Positions 15,800-23,538 of a stretch of 43,945 bases of DNA are shown piece by piece. The position numbers and the translations under genes are program-made. The notes under the pieces were generated by a model. The model ran no database searches. It was given only the letters and a program-made list of their open reading frames with translations, and had not been told where the DNA came from. How positions within the stretch are numbered: the stretch's first letter is position 1; every line of letters starts with the position of its first letter. Source of the stretch: Bacillota bacterium (GTDB lineage: Bacteria > Bacillota > Clostridia > Lachnospirales > Lachnospiraceae); assembly GCA_023410575.1 (NCBI GenBank), contig JAEYPP010000020.1, positions 1 through 43,945 on the forward strand, given 5' to 3'.

Positions 15800-17236
15800 T
15801 TACTTGTCAAATTCCCCACGAATATCTTCAATTGGTGGTTCAATTGGATAATCCCCAGTAAAACACGCATCACAATAATTGCTTGACCCTCCAACTAATT
15901 CACTTAACCGTTCTACATCCAAGTATCCCAAAGAATCTGCACCAATCATCTGGCAGATTTGTTCCACTGTATTATTATGCGCAATTAATTGCTCATCATT
16001 TGGTACATCTGTTCCAAAATAACATGGATGTAAAAATGGAGGTGAACTGATACGAACATGAACTTCTTTTGCACCTGCTGCTTTTAGCATACCAACAATA
16101 CGTGCACTTGTCGTACCACGAACGATGGAATCATCAATCATAACGACTCTCTTTCCTTTAATCGCTTCTGTCAAAACATTCAACTTAATGCGAACACTCG
16201 ATTCACGCGTTGCTTGTTTTGGCTTAATGAAAGTTCTTCCCACATAATTATTTTTAACAAAAGCCATTCCATATGGAACTTTTGATTCTAATGCATATCC
16301 CATTGCTGCTACATTACCAGAATCAGGTACCCCAACAACTAAATCAGCCTCAACAGGATGAGTTTGAGCTAGAATCCTACCTGCCATAATTCTTGAATTA
16401 TAGACATTAATCCCATCAAGATAGCTATCAGGACGTGCAAAATAGATATATTCAAAGATACAGTGCTTTATCTTATTTTGACATAAACTTGTATCCGAAA
16501 TCAAGCCATTCTTTGTAATTGTTATGATTTCACCAGGCAACACATCACGTACAAAAGTTGCATTTACAGCATCTAAGGCGCAAGATTCCGATGCTAATAC
16601 ATAAGCATTATCGCGCTTTCCAATACACAATGGATGGAAACCAAACGGATCACGTGCACCTATTAATTTGCGTGGACTCATGATAACCAATGAATAAGCT
16701 CCTTTTATCGTTAGCATCGCATTTTTAATAGCCCCTTCGACATTAGGAGTATTCAGACGCTCGCGAGCGATATAGTAAGCAATTACTTCTGAATCAATCG
16801 TTGTTTGGAAAATTGCTCCAGTATATGCTAACTTTTCTCGAAGTTCCAAAGCATTGATAAGATTGCCATTATGCGCAAGTGCTAAGGTTCCTTTTACGTA
16901 ATTTAAAACTAATGGCTGAGTATTGGCTATATTACTAGCTCCTGCCGTGGAATAGCGTACATGTCCTACGCCGATACCTCCACTCATCGAACTAAGCTGT
17001 TCTGTAGTAAATACTTCATTTACAAGCCCCATACCTTTTACGGACTTTACAATACCCTTAGGGCCATTCGTATCACTAACAGCAATGCCGCAACTTTCTT
17101 GTCCCCTATGTTGAAGTGCAAACAGTCCATAATATAATGAGGAAGCCACATTCTTACCGTCTAAATCATATATACCAAAGACACCACATTCCTCATGTAG
17201 TTCATCCGATATCAATTCACTTACTTTATAAGCCAT
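15800..17236 (-). CDS. purF: amidophosphoribosyltransferase (Fe-S type)
   Basis: First committed step of purine synthesis: PRPP plus glutamine gives phosphoribosylamine. The nucleophilic Cys17 (EECGVFGIY) follows a 16-residue leader expected to be removed, as in the B. subtilis enzyme. The N-terminal glutaminase domain includes GIGHVRYSTAG and LAHNGNL; the PRPP loop VVMIDDSIVRGTTSARI is near residue 355. Cysteines fitting the B. subtilis 4Fe-4S cluster ligands are present (KHCIFEY, FLHPCYFG and YCDAC), so the enzyme is likely oxygen-labile. The length of 478 residues is standard. It lies 82 bases after purC. Confidence 0.97.
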   Translation of the reverse strand: MAYKVSELISDELHEECGVFGIYDLDGKNVASSLYYGLFALQHRGQESCGIAVSDTNGPKGIVKSVKGMGLVNEVFTTEQLSSMSGGIGVGHVRYSTAGASNIANTQPLVLNYVKGTLALAHNGNLINALELREKLAYTGAIFQTTIDSEVIAYYIARERLNTPNVEGAIKNAMLTIKGAYSLVIMSPRKLIGARDPFGFHPLCIGKRDNAYVLASESCALDAVNATFVRDVLPGEIITITKNGLISDTSLCQNKIKHCIFEYIYFARPDSYLDGINVYNSRIMAGRILAQTHPVEADLVVGVPDSGNVAAMGYALESKVPYGMAFVKNNYVGRTFIKPKQATRESSVRIKLNVLTEAIKGKRVVMIDDSIVRGTTSARIVGMLKAAGAKEVHVRISSPPFLHPCYFGTDVPNDEQLIAHNNTVEQICQMIGADSLGYLDVERLSELVGGSSNYCDACFTGDYPIEPPIEDIRGEFDK

Positions 17237-17318
17237 TGCGGTTTTCCTTCCCTAAAAGCTACAAAAGTGGAAGTACTCTTGACTACGAGCACATCCACCT
17301 TGATTGTCTACATTTACA

Positions 17319-18026
17319 TTATTGAATTCCAAGGCGCTGAAATACTTCCTTATATGCGTCCTCAACATTACCCAGATCCCTACGAAAACGATCCTTATCA
17401 AGTTTCTCACGTGTATTAACGTCCCATAAGCGGCAAGTGTCAGGTGAAATCTCATCAGCTAATATAATCTGGCCATGGTATCTACCAAATTCAATCTTAA
17501 AATCAATTAATTCAATTCCAATGCTTAAAAAGTATTTCACTAAGACTTCATTCACCTTAAATGCATACTTTGTTATCGCATCAATTTCTTCTTGAGTTGC
17601 AATTCCCAATGCTTTTGCATAGTAGGAGTTAATCATTGGATCTCCAAGGCTATCATCTTTATATGAAAACTCCAAGGTAGGACATAATAACTTCTTGCCT
17701 TCTTCGACTCCAAGCTTCTTTGAAAAACTTCCAGCAGCAACATTACGTACAATAACTTCAAGTGGCACAATTTCAACTTTTTTAACAGCAGTTTCTCTTT
17801 CGCTTAATTCCTCAACATAATGTGTTGGAACACCTTCTTTTTCAAGAAGTTGCATAACATAATTCGACATCTTGTTATTAATAACGCCTTTACCTACGAT
17901 TGTACCTTTTTTTTCTCCATTGAATGCTGTTGCATCATCTTTGTAATCAACGATTAATACATCTTCTGCGTCAGTTTTGTACACTTTCTTGGCCTTACCT
18001 TCATAAAGTTGCTCTAACTTTTTCAT
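17319..18026 (-). CDS. purC: phosphoribosylaminoimidazole-succinocarboxamide synthase
   Basis: Ligates aspartate to CAIR with ATP to give SAICAR, which PurB then cleaves. The 235-residue protein has LYEGKAKKVY at the start, the VEIVPLEVIVRNVAAGS signature near 85, IDFKIEFGR near 178 and ADEISPDTCRLWD near 195. GGAGG lies upstream of the ATG. First gene of the purC-purF-purB set. purE, purD, purM, purN and purH are not in the window. Confidence 0.97.
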   Translation of the reverse strand: MKKLEQLYEGKAKKVYKTDAEDVLIVDYKDDATAFNGEKKGTIVGKGVINNKMSNYVMQLLEKEGVPTHYVEELSERETAVKKVEIVPLEVIVRNVAAGSFSKKLGVEEGKKLLCPTLEFSYKDDSLGDPMINSYYAKALGIATQEEIDAITKYAFKVNEVLVKYFLSIGIELIDFKIEFGRYHGQIILADEISPDTCRLWDVNTREKLDKDRFRRDLGNVEDAYKEVFQRLGIQ

Positions 18027-18097
18027 GTTAAATTATCCTCCTTGTGCAAACAACGAACTAACAAAATGTTTGACAGTACTATTTGTTCTGCACTTTT

Positions 18098-18125
18098 ATT
18101 ATAGCTTAGCATAAAAATATCGCAA
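18098..18125 (-). promoter_or_regulatory. candidate promoter of the purC operon
   Basis: On the minus strand TTGCGA (18120-18125), a 16-base spacer and a perfect TATAAT (18098-18103). The roughly 65-base leader has no visible purine riboswitch core. Confidence 0.6.
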
Positions 18126-18230
18126 GAGATTTTTTGGTACTTTCTGTCATTTCATTTCAATTTCGCTTAAATGTACAAAAAAATGTAAAATCAGAACTTC
18201 ATTTTGTATAATAAGTAGTGCGTAAACATT

Positions 18231-18277
18231 GATAAATACAGTATTTATTAGTATAAGTAATGGTATTTATCAGTATA
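18231..18277. repeat. GTATTTATYAGTATA direct and inverted repeat
   Basis: The 15-mer GTATTTATTAGTATA (18241-18255) recurs as GTATTTATCAGTATA (18263-18277). GATAAATAC at 18231-18239 is also an inverted copy of GTATTTATC at 18263-18271. It lies just past the stop codon of the DUF1653 gene; function unknown. Confidence 0.45.
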
Positions 18278-18300
18278 TCTAAACAATGCTTTTCCATCAT

Positions 18301-18966
18301 TTATCTAAGTCGATTACATTCAAATTTTGCCATAGTTTGTAAATTATTGCGAACTAACTCTATACGTTCCTCGATGCTTTTTTGACTAACTGGCATATCA
18401 AGTGACATCTCAATATCACTCATGACACGATCGTCAATTCGTTTACGAATTGAGTAAAGAATCTCTAACTTTTCAGCATAATCTTTGGCATCCAAGAAAG
18501 CCATTAAATCTTCATTCACTAAGCAAGCCTCTGGGTGTGGAGGAATGATAACTTCTTCTGGTACATATCGTTTCATCTCTTTAAAAGCTGATAATCTATG
18601 ATTTGAATTCGTCTCACCTGAAGCAAAAACGTGCTGCTTCGGATTTTGTGACATTTGCTCCTGTAAACTCATATCATGATGCTCGTGATTTAAGTCTTGC
18701 AGGTAATTAGGCTTTGAACTGACCAAACTATCTCGCTCTACCTTTGTAAAACGATACATAGCTGTCACATCAGGATATTTTTCATGGTCAACATTACTTA
18801 AAAACATCGATAGAGGCCTTACATACATAGAATAATCACCATAAAGTGCTTGATACACAACCATGACCTCCATCGTTTCCGAATGTTTCGCTACACCAAC
18901 AATCTGATATAACCCACCTTTAAAATGACGGTACAGTTCTCCACTAATAACTTGTCTATCTTCCAT
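18301..18966 (-). CDS. DUF1653 domain protein
   Basis: The N-terminal 70 residues match the DUF1653 pattern: GELYRHFKGGLYQIVGVAKHSETMEVMVVYQALYG and then VRPLSMF. Function of the domain is not established. The remaining 150 residues (about 75-221) carry a helical region with PHPEACLVNEDLMAFLDAKDYAEKLEILYSIRKR, which looks like a separate conserved module. There is no signal peptide or membrane helix. GGAGAAG precedes the ATG. It follows the membrane-protein gene by 21 bases and is probably part of the nrdG-downstream transcript. I do not assign a function. Confidence 0.85.
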   Translation of the reverse strand: MEDRQVISGELYRHFKGGLYQIVGVAKHSETMEVMVVYQALYGDYSMYVRPLSMFLSNVDHEKYPDVTAMYRFTKVERDSLVSSKPNYLQDLNHEHHDMSLQEQMSQNPKQHVFASGETNSNHRLSAFKEMKRYVPEEVIIPPHPEACLVNEDLMAFLDAKDYAEKLEILYSIRKRIDDRVMSDIEMSLDMPVSQKSIEERIELVRNNLQTMAKFECNRLR

Positions 18967-18987
18967 CTGCTTCTCCTCTACTTCTGA

Positions 18988-20022
18988 CTATTTTCTTCGT
19001 TCAATATAATATTGAGCATACTCCCTTGTAATTAATCTTCCCTTCACTAACTGATCCATATAGTCTAAGAAATCCTCATTGCTAATCTTGGCATCTGTTA
19101 GCTTTTCAAGTAGTTCCTTAATTTTATCCTTATATTCTTTTACAGAGAGCACGGTATCTTTCAGCATAATGTTAAGTGCATACGCTGACTCAAAATAAAT
19201 ATTTTGATATCTCGTATCTCGTATCAAGTGACTAACTGTCAGATTCAACGATAATAGTTTTAACATTGTTTTTGCTGATGTATTGGTAACCTTAAGATCT
19301 TTACCAATGACATATAGGTTCTTTTTGTATTCTCTTTGAGAAACCTCAAATACAGTTGGAAGATAAGAGGAAAATACTAACTTTAAAAATGATGTTTTCA
19401 TTAATGCATGATAGTCCGAAAATATATTGACATCTGCACTTCTCTCAAACCTAATCTCATCGATTTCTTCCTTCGAAAAGGTTATCTTTCGAGGTTCTCT
19501 TTCAAATAATAACAAATTAAGCTCGTCTTTTTCCATCCAAGCATAGGCAGGACACTGATAAATCTTCTTACTCACGCAAGAATCCACAATAATTGGTTGA
19601 TGGTCTTTATTCACCTTATACTTGACGCAAATCTTATGAACATCTTTCTCACTTAATTTTTCTAAGTAGTCTTCCTGTCTTTCTTCTTGCTCTTCTTCCT
19701 GTTCTTCTTTCGACTCTAGATTTTCATTTTTATTCTTATACTTAATAGCTGATTCATGCTTTTTACCTTGACTTTCTTTGGAATGCTTATCATTATGGAT
19801 ATTCGTTGTTACAAATTTACCACTTTTCTTAAAGCTCACGGACTGTATCAATATAAATGCAAGAAGATAGCAAAATGCTACACTCATTCCCCATAAAGGA
19901 GCTTTCATTACAATGACCATACCAAAACTAAATGTTCCAAAAAGTAATAAAAAAGCTATCATCACGATGTAACTTTTTGTCTTTCTATTACCATATTTTA
20001 ATCCGTTGATAATCTTATGCAT
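18988..20022 (-). CDS. membrane-anchored protein with acidic linker, unknown function
   Basis: The 344-residue protein starts with two adjacent hydrophobic helices (about residues 14-35 and 39-58), then a highly charged linker with an ESKEEQEEEQEERQED run near 105-120, then a soluble domain of about 210 residues presumably in the cytosol. That domain has a beta-rich middle (WMEKDELNLLLFEREPRKITFSKEEI) that resembles PH-like modules, but this is a guess. I prefer the ATG at 20022: it has GGGGATAAGG upstream and leaves a 25-base gap after nrdG. The longer frame (to 20067) would overlap nrdG by 20 bases. No family recognised. Confidence 0.75.
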   Translation of the reverse strand: MHKIINGLKYGNRKTKSYIVMIAFLLLFGTFSFGMVIVMKAPLWGMSVAFCYLLAFILIQSVSFKKSGKFVTTNIHNDKHSKESQGKKHESAIKYKNKNENLESKEEQEEEQEERQEDYLEKLSEKDVHKICVKYKVNKDHQPIIVDSCVSKKIYQCPAYAWMEKDELNLLLFEREPRKITFSKEEIDEIRFERSADVNIFSDYHALMKTSFLKLVFSSYLPTVFEVSQREYKKNLYVIGKDLKVTNTSAKTMLKLLSLNLTVSHLIRDTRYQNIYFESAYALNIMLKDTVLSVKEYKDKIKELLEKLTDAKISNEDFLDYMDQLVKGRLITREYAQYYIERRK

Positions 20023-20047
20023 CCTTATCCCCCAAAGTAAACCTACA

Positions 20048-20572
20048 TTAGTTTTCATCCCATTCAACGATGGTATTCTGCTTTAGTGATTCAACTACGT
20101 TAATTATTCTCTGGTTTTCTGAGCCTTTGAATCTCAAATTAACATTTTTCTTATCCAGAACGAATTCCCCATCTACTAGCACATCCAGATAGGAAAGCAT
20201 TTCCCTTGTTTCTTCTTGTTTCAGGCACATATCCTCTAGTATATCGCGATCAAATAAATAGCCACTGTAGCACCAGATATCTTTTTCGGGATAAACCTCC
20301 TTAATCTTTCTTAACAAAGGCAACAATCCTTTTTGGTTGGATAGTTCAAACGGTTCTCCACCTAATAAAGTAATTCCTCGAATATAAGAAGGTTCTAAGC
20401 ACTTTATAATATACTCCATCGTCTCTTTCGTAAATTTTGTTCCATAGTCAAAATCCCAAGCAACCTCATTGAAACATCCTTTACATCGATGCGTACAACC
20501 ACTAACAAATAATGAAACTCGAACCCCTGGTCCATTTGCCACATCACATGGCTTTATCGTTGCATAATTCAT
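20048..20572 (-). CDS. nrdG: anaerobic ribonucleotide reductase activating protein
   Basis: A radical SAM enzyme that forms the glycyl radical on NrdD. The 174-residue protein has the CxxxCxxC cluster motif (SGCTHRCKGC, residues 30-39), LGGEPFEL for SAM binding near 71 and a short total length typical of NrdG. GAGGAG precedes the ATG. It lies 331 bases after nrdD on the same strand. That gap holds tandem repeats and a large hairpin, so nrdG may be partly uncoupled from nrdD. Confidence 0.95.
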   Translation of the reverse strand: MNYATIKPCDVANGPGVRVSLFVSGCTHRCKGCFNEVAWDFDYGTKFTKETMEYIIKCLEPSYIRGITLLGGEPFELSNQKGLLPLLRKIKEVYPEKDIWCYSGYLFDRDILEDMCLKQEETREMLSYLDVLVDGEFVLDKKNVNLRFKGSENQRIINVVESLKQNTIVEWDEN

Positions 20573-20664
20573 CTTTTAGCTCCTCATATATTGTCCCTTT
20601 TATTTTATCACAATTAAAATTGAAATACTAGAATTGCTACCTCAATATCGAAAGAAAAATCAGC

Positions 20665-20727
20665 CATGTATCATTCTTTTTTAATGCCTCATGTATCATT
20701 CTTTTTTAATACCTCATATATCATCTT
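20665..20727. repeat. 25-bp tandem repeat, 2.5 copies
   Basis: The unit CATGTATCATTCTTTTTTAA plus TGCCT occurs at 20665-20689, recurs with one change at 20690-20714, and a partial third copy (CATATATCATCTT) follows. Confidence 0.8.
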
Positions 20728-20765
20728 AGTTTGTGATTCTTTAGCATTGTAACTTAGAAAAAGCC

Positions 20766-20843
20766 TGATAGTACATGTTCCGTATACGATACATATCTCA
20801 CATAAGTTGTGGGATTGTAACGCACACGAAACATGTACTATCA
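20766..20843 (-). terminator. large stem-loop downstream of nrdD, possible terminator
   Basis: Eighteen-base arms (TGATAGTACATGTTCCGT and its complement with one mismatch) flank a 42-base loop. On the minus strand the stem is followed by GGCTTTTTCT, so partial termination after nrdD is plausible. Confidence 0.55.
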
Positions 20844-20903
20844 AGCTCATTATCGATAAATTTATTAACTATACGAAGTACAACCACGCCTTCATCGGTA
20901 TGT

Positions 20904-23030
20904 TTATATATGCAATACTCTCGCGTTAATTTCTTTTGTCTTACCCTGGTTCCAGAAATTCTCACCTAAGTATCCACACGTTCTTCTTGTAACATTCATT
21001 TTAGAATGGTCCTTATTACCACAATTCGGACATTCCCATTCTAATTTATCATTGATCGTAATCTCTCCATCAAATCCACATACATGACAATAATCAGACT
21101 TCGTATTAAATTCTGCGTATTGAATATTATCGTAGATAAATTTCACGAGTTCTTCTAAAGCCTCCAGGTTATGTCTCATATTTGGAATTTCTACATAAGA
21201 AATCGCACCGCCTGTCGAAATCTTTTGGAATTGACTTTCAAACGTAAACTTAGAAAAGGCATCGATTTTCTCGCGTACATCGACATGGTAGGAATTCGTA
21301 TAATATCCTTTATCCGTTATATCTTCGATTACGCCAAAGCGTTCCTTATCAATACGTGCAAAGCGATAACATAAAGATTCCGCTGGAGTTCCATATAAGC
21401 CAAACCCAATTCCTGTTTCCTTCTTCCATGTTTTCGTAGCTTCCTCTAAACGTTTCATTAGACGAAGTGCAAACTCAGTTCCTTCTGGATTCGTATGACT
21501 TACACCTTTCATAAGCTTTGTCACTTCATAGAGACCAATGTAACCTAGAGAAATTGTTGAGTAACCATTATGCAACAGCTTATCGATTGTTTCACCCTTT
21601 TTCAATCGAGCAATCGCACCATACTGCCAGTGAATTGGACTAACATCTGAAATTGTTCCTTCCAATGCATGATGTCTGCACATTAAAGCTTCGAAACAAA
21701 GAGCAAGACGTTCCTCTAATAGCTGCCAGAATAACTCCTCATCACCACGTGCAATGATACCAATCTGTGGTAAGTTGATACTTACTACACCTTGATTAAA
21801 TCGACCTTCGAATTGATACTCTCCATTTTCATCTTTCCAAGGAGATAAAAAGCTTCGACAACCCATACAGCTAAACACATTGCCTTCATACGTTTCTCTC
21901 ATCTTCTTAGCAGAAATATAATCTGGATATAATCGTTTCGCAGAACATTGAACAGCTAATTTTGTAATATAATCGTACTTTCCTCCTTTTAAGCAATTAT
22001 GCTCATCTAATACATAAATTAATTTAGGGAAAGCTGGTGTAATATAAACGCCTTTCTCATTTTTAATTCCTTGTAATCTTTGACGTAATACCTCCTCAAT
22101 GATCATTGCATTTTCTTCGATGTATTCATCGTCTTTATCAAGATTTAAAAATAAAGTTACAAATGGTGATTGTCCATTCGTAGTCATTAGCGTGTTAATC
22201 TGATATTGAATCGTTTGAACACCAGAAGTTAATTCATCACGTACTCTCTCATTGACAAACTGTTCAATCACTTCTTTCGTTGCCTGTCCACCAAATAAAT
22301 TCTCATAGCGTTTTCTGTATTTATCTGCAGAAATTCTAAGATATTTACCAAGATGACGAATATCTACGGACTGTCCTCCATACTGACTGCTTGCAACAGC
22401 AGAGATAATCTGAGTCATTACTGTACAAGCTACCTGAAAGCTCTTTGGACTCTCGATTAATTTTGCGTTCATAACAGTACCATTTTCAAGCATATCTTTA
22501 ATATTAATCAAACAGCAATTAAAGATTGATTGTAGAAAGTAATCGGCATCATGAAAATGAAGCACACCTTCATCGTGAGCTTTGCTGATTTTTTCAGGCA
22601 GTAATATTCTTCGAGTTAAGTCTTTGGAAACCTCACCTGCAATTAAATCTCGCTGAGTTGATGCAATCACTGCGTTCTTATTCGAATTTTCTTCCATAAC
22701 CTCTTTATTATTATGGCGAATCAAACTCATAATTGACTCATCGGTTGTGTTCGCCTTACGAACTAATTCTCTTGTATAACGATAAATGATATACGTCTTT
22801 GCGAGAGTGAATTTTCCCTCCGCCATCAACTTCTGCTCAATAATATCTTGAATTTCTTCTACTTGCATCGTATCCTTATTCATCAGTTCAATACTAGCAA
22901 TGATACCTTCAATTTTGGATTCTGCAATTTTTTCCTTTTCTTCTACTTCATCATTCGCTTTTCGTACTGCAACGAGGATTTTATTTCTATCATATTCTAC
23001 CACTCTTTGATCACGCTTAATAACCTTCAT
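20904..23030 (-). CDS. nrdD: anaerobic (class III) ribonucleoside-triphosphate reductase
   Basis: Makes dNTPs from NTPs without oxygen through a glycyl radical installed by NrdG. The 708-residue protein has an N-terminal ATP-cone (residues 1-90, allosteric activity site), a long barrel domain with conserved cysteines, and a C-terminal zinc site (CHVCGFDG...CPNCG). The glycyl radical motif RRTCGYLGENFWNQGK is close to the end, with the radical on the Gly. The start at the ATG at 23030 is preferred because AAAGGA lies eight bases ahead; longer frames start at TTG 23048 or ATG 23039. Promoter and two NrdR boxes lie upstream. Confidence 0.97.
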   Translation of the reverse strand: MKVIKRDQRVVEYDRNKILVAVRKANDEVEEKEKIAESKIEGIIASIELMNKDTMQVEEIQDIIEQKLMAEGKFTLAKTYIIYRYTRELVRKANTTDESIMSLIRHNNKEVMEENSNKNAVIASTQRDLIAGEVSKDLTRRILLPEKISKAHDEGVLHFHDADYFLQSIFNCCLINIKDMLENGTVMNAKLIESPKSFQVACTVMTQIISAVASSQYGGQSVDIRHLGKYLRISADKYRKRYENLFGGQATKEVIEQFVNERVRDELTSGVQTIQYQINTLMTTNGQSPFVTLFLNLDKDDEYIEENAMIIEEVLRQRLQGIKNEKGVYITPAFPKLIYVLDEHNCLKGGKYDYITKLAVQCSAKRLYPDYISAKKMRETYEGNVFSCMGCRSFLSPWKDENGEYQFEGRFNQGVVSINLPQIGIIARGDEELFWQLLEERLALCFEALMCRHHALEGTISDVSPIHWQYGAIARLKKGETIDKLLHNGYSTISLGYIGLYEVTKLMKGVSHTNPEGTEFALRLMKRLEEATKTWKKETGIGFGLYGTPAESLCYRFARIDKERFGVIEDITDKGYYTNSYHVDVREKIDAFSKFTFESQFQKISTGGAISYVEIPNMRHNLEALEELVKFIYDNIQYAEFNTKSDYCHVCGFDGEITINDKLEWECPNCGNKDHSKMNVTRRTCGYLGENFWNQGKTKEINARVLHI

Positions 23031-23111
23031 CCAACCCATCCTTTCCAATTCCCATTTCTTTTGTATTTTATATTTTATAATCTTACCGCGATTGTCAACT
23101 TATGAAAAATA

Positions 23112-23147
23112 AAAGTGTGCTACACACACTCTCACGAGTAACACTTT
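23112..23147 (-). terminator. terminator-like hairpin in the nrdD leader
   Basis: On the minus strand AAAGTGT pairs with ACACTTT, with an inner ACTC-GTGA-GAGT hairpin, followed by TATTTTT. It lies downstream of the predicted nrdD promoter and about 75 bases before the nrdD ATG. It could be an attenuator, or it could end read-through from the polyamine operon. Confidence 0.5.
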
Positions 23148-23238
23148 ACAAACACAGCTTTGAGTTATTCGAGCAATAGCTCGATTCGTTTAAAATCACA
23201 GTCACGATTTCTCTGTCTACTTATCTTCTTACTTTAAG

Positions 23239-23267
23239 ATTATAGCATACATATAAGTATAAGTCTA
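23239..23267 (-). promoter_or_regulatory. extended -10 promoter of nrdD
   Basis: On the minus strand TAGACT (23262-23267), a 17-base spacer and TATAAT (23239-23244) with TGC just before it (extended -10). The upstream side overlaps NrdR box 1. Confidence 0.65.
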
Positions 23268-23280
23268 CTATATATTGTTT
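23265..23280. promoter_or_regulatory. NrdR box 1
   Basis: CTACTATATATTGTTT fits the known NrdR consensus acaCWATATATWGtgt at all ten core positions. It overlaps the -35 box of nrdD. NrdR represses ribonucleotide reductase genes when dATP/ATP is high. Confidence 0.75.
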
Positions 23281-23294
23281 ACAAAAATTGAAAA

Positions 23295-23310
23295 AACCCA
23301 TATATTGTGT
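23295..23310. promoter_or_regulatory. NrdR box 2
   Basis: AACCCATATATTGTGT fits the same consensus with one core mismatch (C for W). It is 30 bases from box 1 centre to centre, close to three helical turns, so both sites face the same side of the DNA. Confidence 0.75.
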
Positions 23311-23336
23311 TTTCTTACAAAACACACGCGCCAAGT

Positions 23337-23538
23337 TTTCACATAAATAAACTTGCTAAAAATGGGATGACAAACATAATTTAGGCGCATACTGCTATGA
23401 ATTCGTCGATACTTTTAGCCTGTACTTTAGGCCCTTACGTACCGCTTAGAACTTCATTCAAGCGTAAGCGTGTTGCGGATAAATTATGTTTGCCATCCCA
23501 TACTCATAATATTTCTTTGTGCAAAATGACGTCAGACT
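23337..23538. mobile_element. MITE-like element, copy B (ends lost)
   Basis: Same orientation as copy A. A nearly perfect 21-base inverted pair (23363-23383 and 23480-23500; TGGGATGACAAACATAATTTA and complement with one mismatch) brackets the conserved centre with the GCCT...AGGC hairpin. The outermost GTGTCAAAAGT ends present in copies A and C are absent. Its right edge meets the nspC stop codon. Confidence 0.75.

Larger units (their letters stand above)
20573..20903. other. 331-base nrdD-nrdG intergenic region
   Basis: No gene seen. It holds two and a half tandem 25-base units (20665-20727) and one large stem-loop (20766-20843). On the minus strand transcription would meet the stem-loop first, then the tandem units, then nrdG. 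Confidence 0.7.
23031..23538. other. 508-base region between nspC and nrdD
   Basis: No gene. From high to low coordinates it holds MITE copy B (23337-23538), two NrdR boxes (23265-23310), an nrdD promoter (23239-23267), then a leader of about 200 bases with several hairpins, one of which (23112-23147) looks like a terminator. Confidence 0.75.

Noticed and set aside
18027..18300. Possible purine riboswitch before purC
   Set aside because: The leader after the predicted promoter is about 65 bases and has no recognisable purine aptamer core; only a weak GAACAAA...TTTGTTAGTTC pairing is present.
20048..20067. Overlap of the membrane-protein gene with nrdG
   Set aside because: The downstream ATG at 20022 has a better ribosome binding site and removes the overlap.
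20665..20727. Tandem 25-mers as a CRISPR array
   Set aside because: Units are directly adjacent without spacers and number fewer than three; no cas gene is nearby.
23102..23179. Short plus-strand frame of 25 codons starting at the ATG at 23102 in the nrdD leader
   Set aside because: No ribosome binding site, and it lies over a hairpin of the minus-strand leader.
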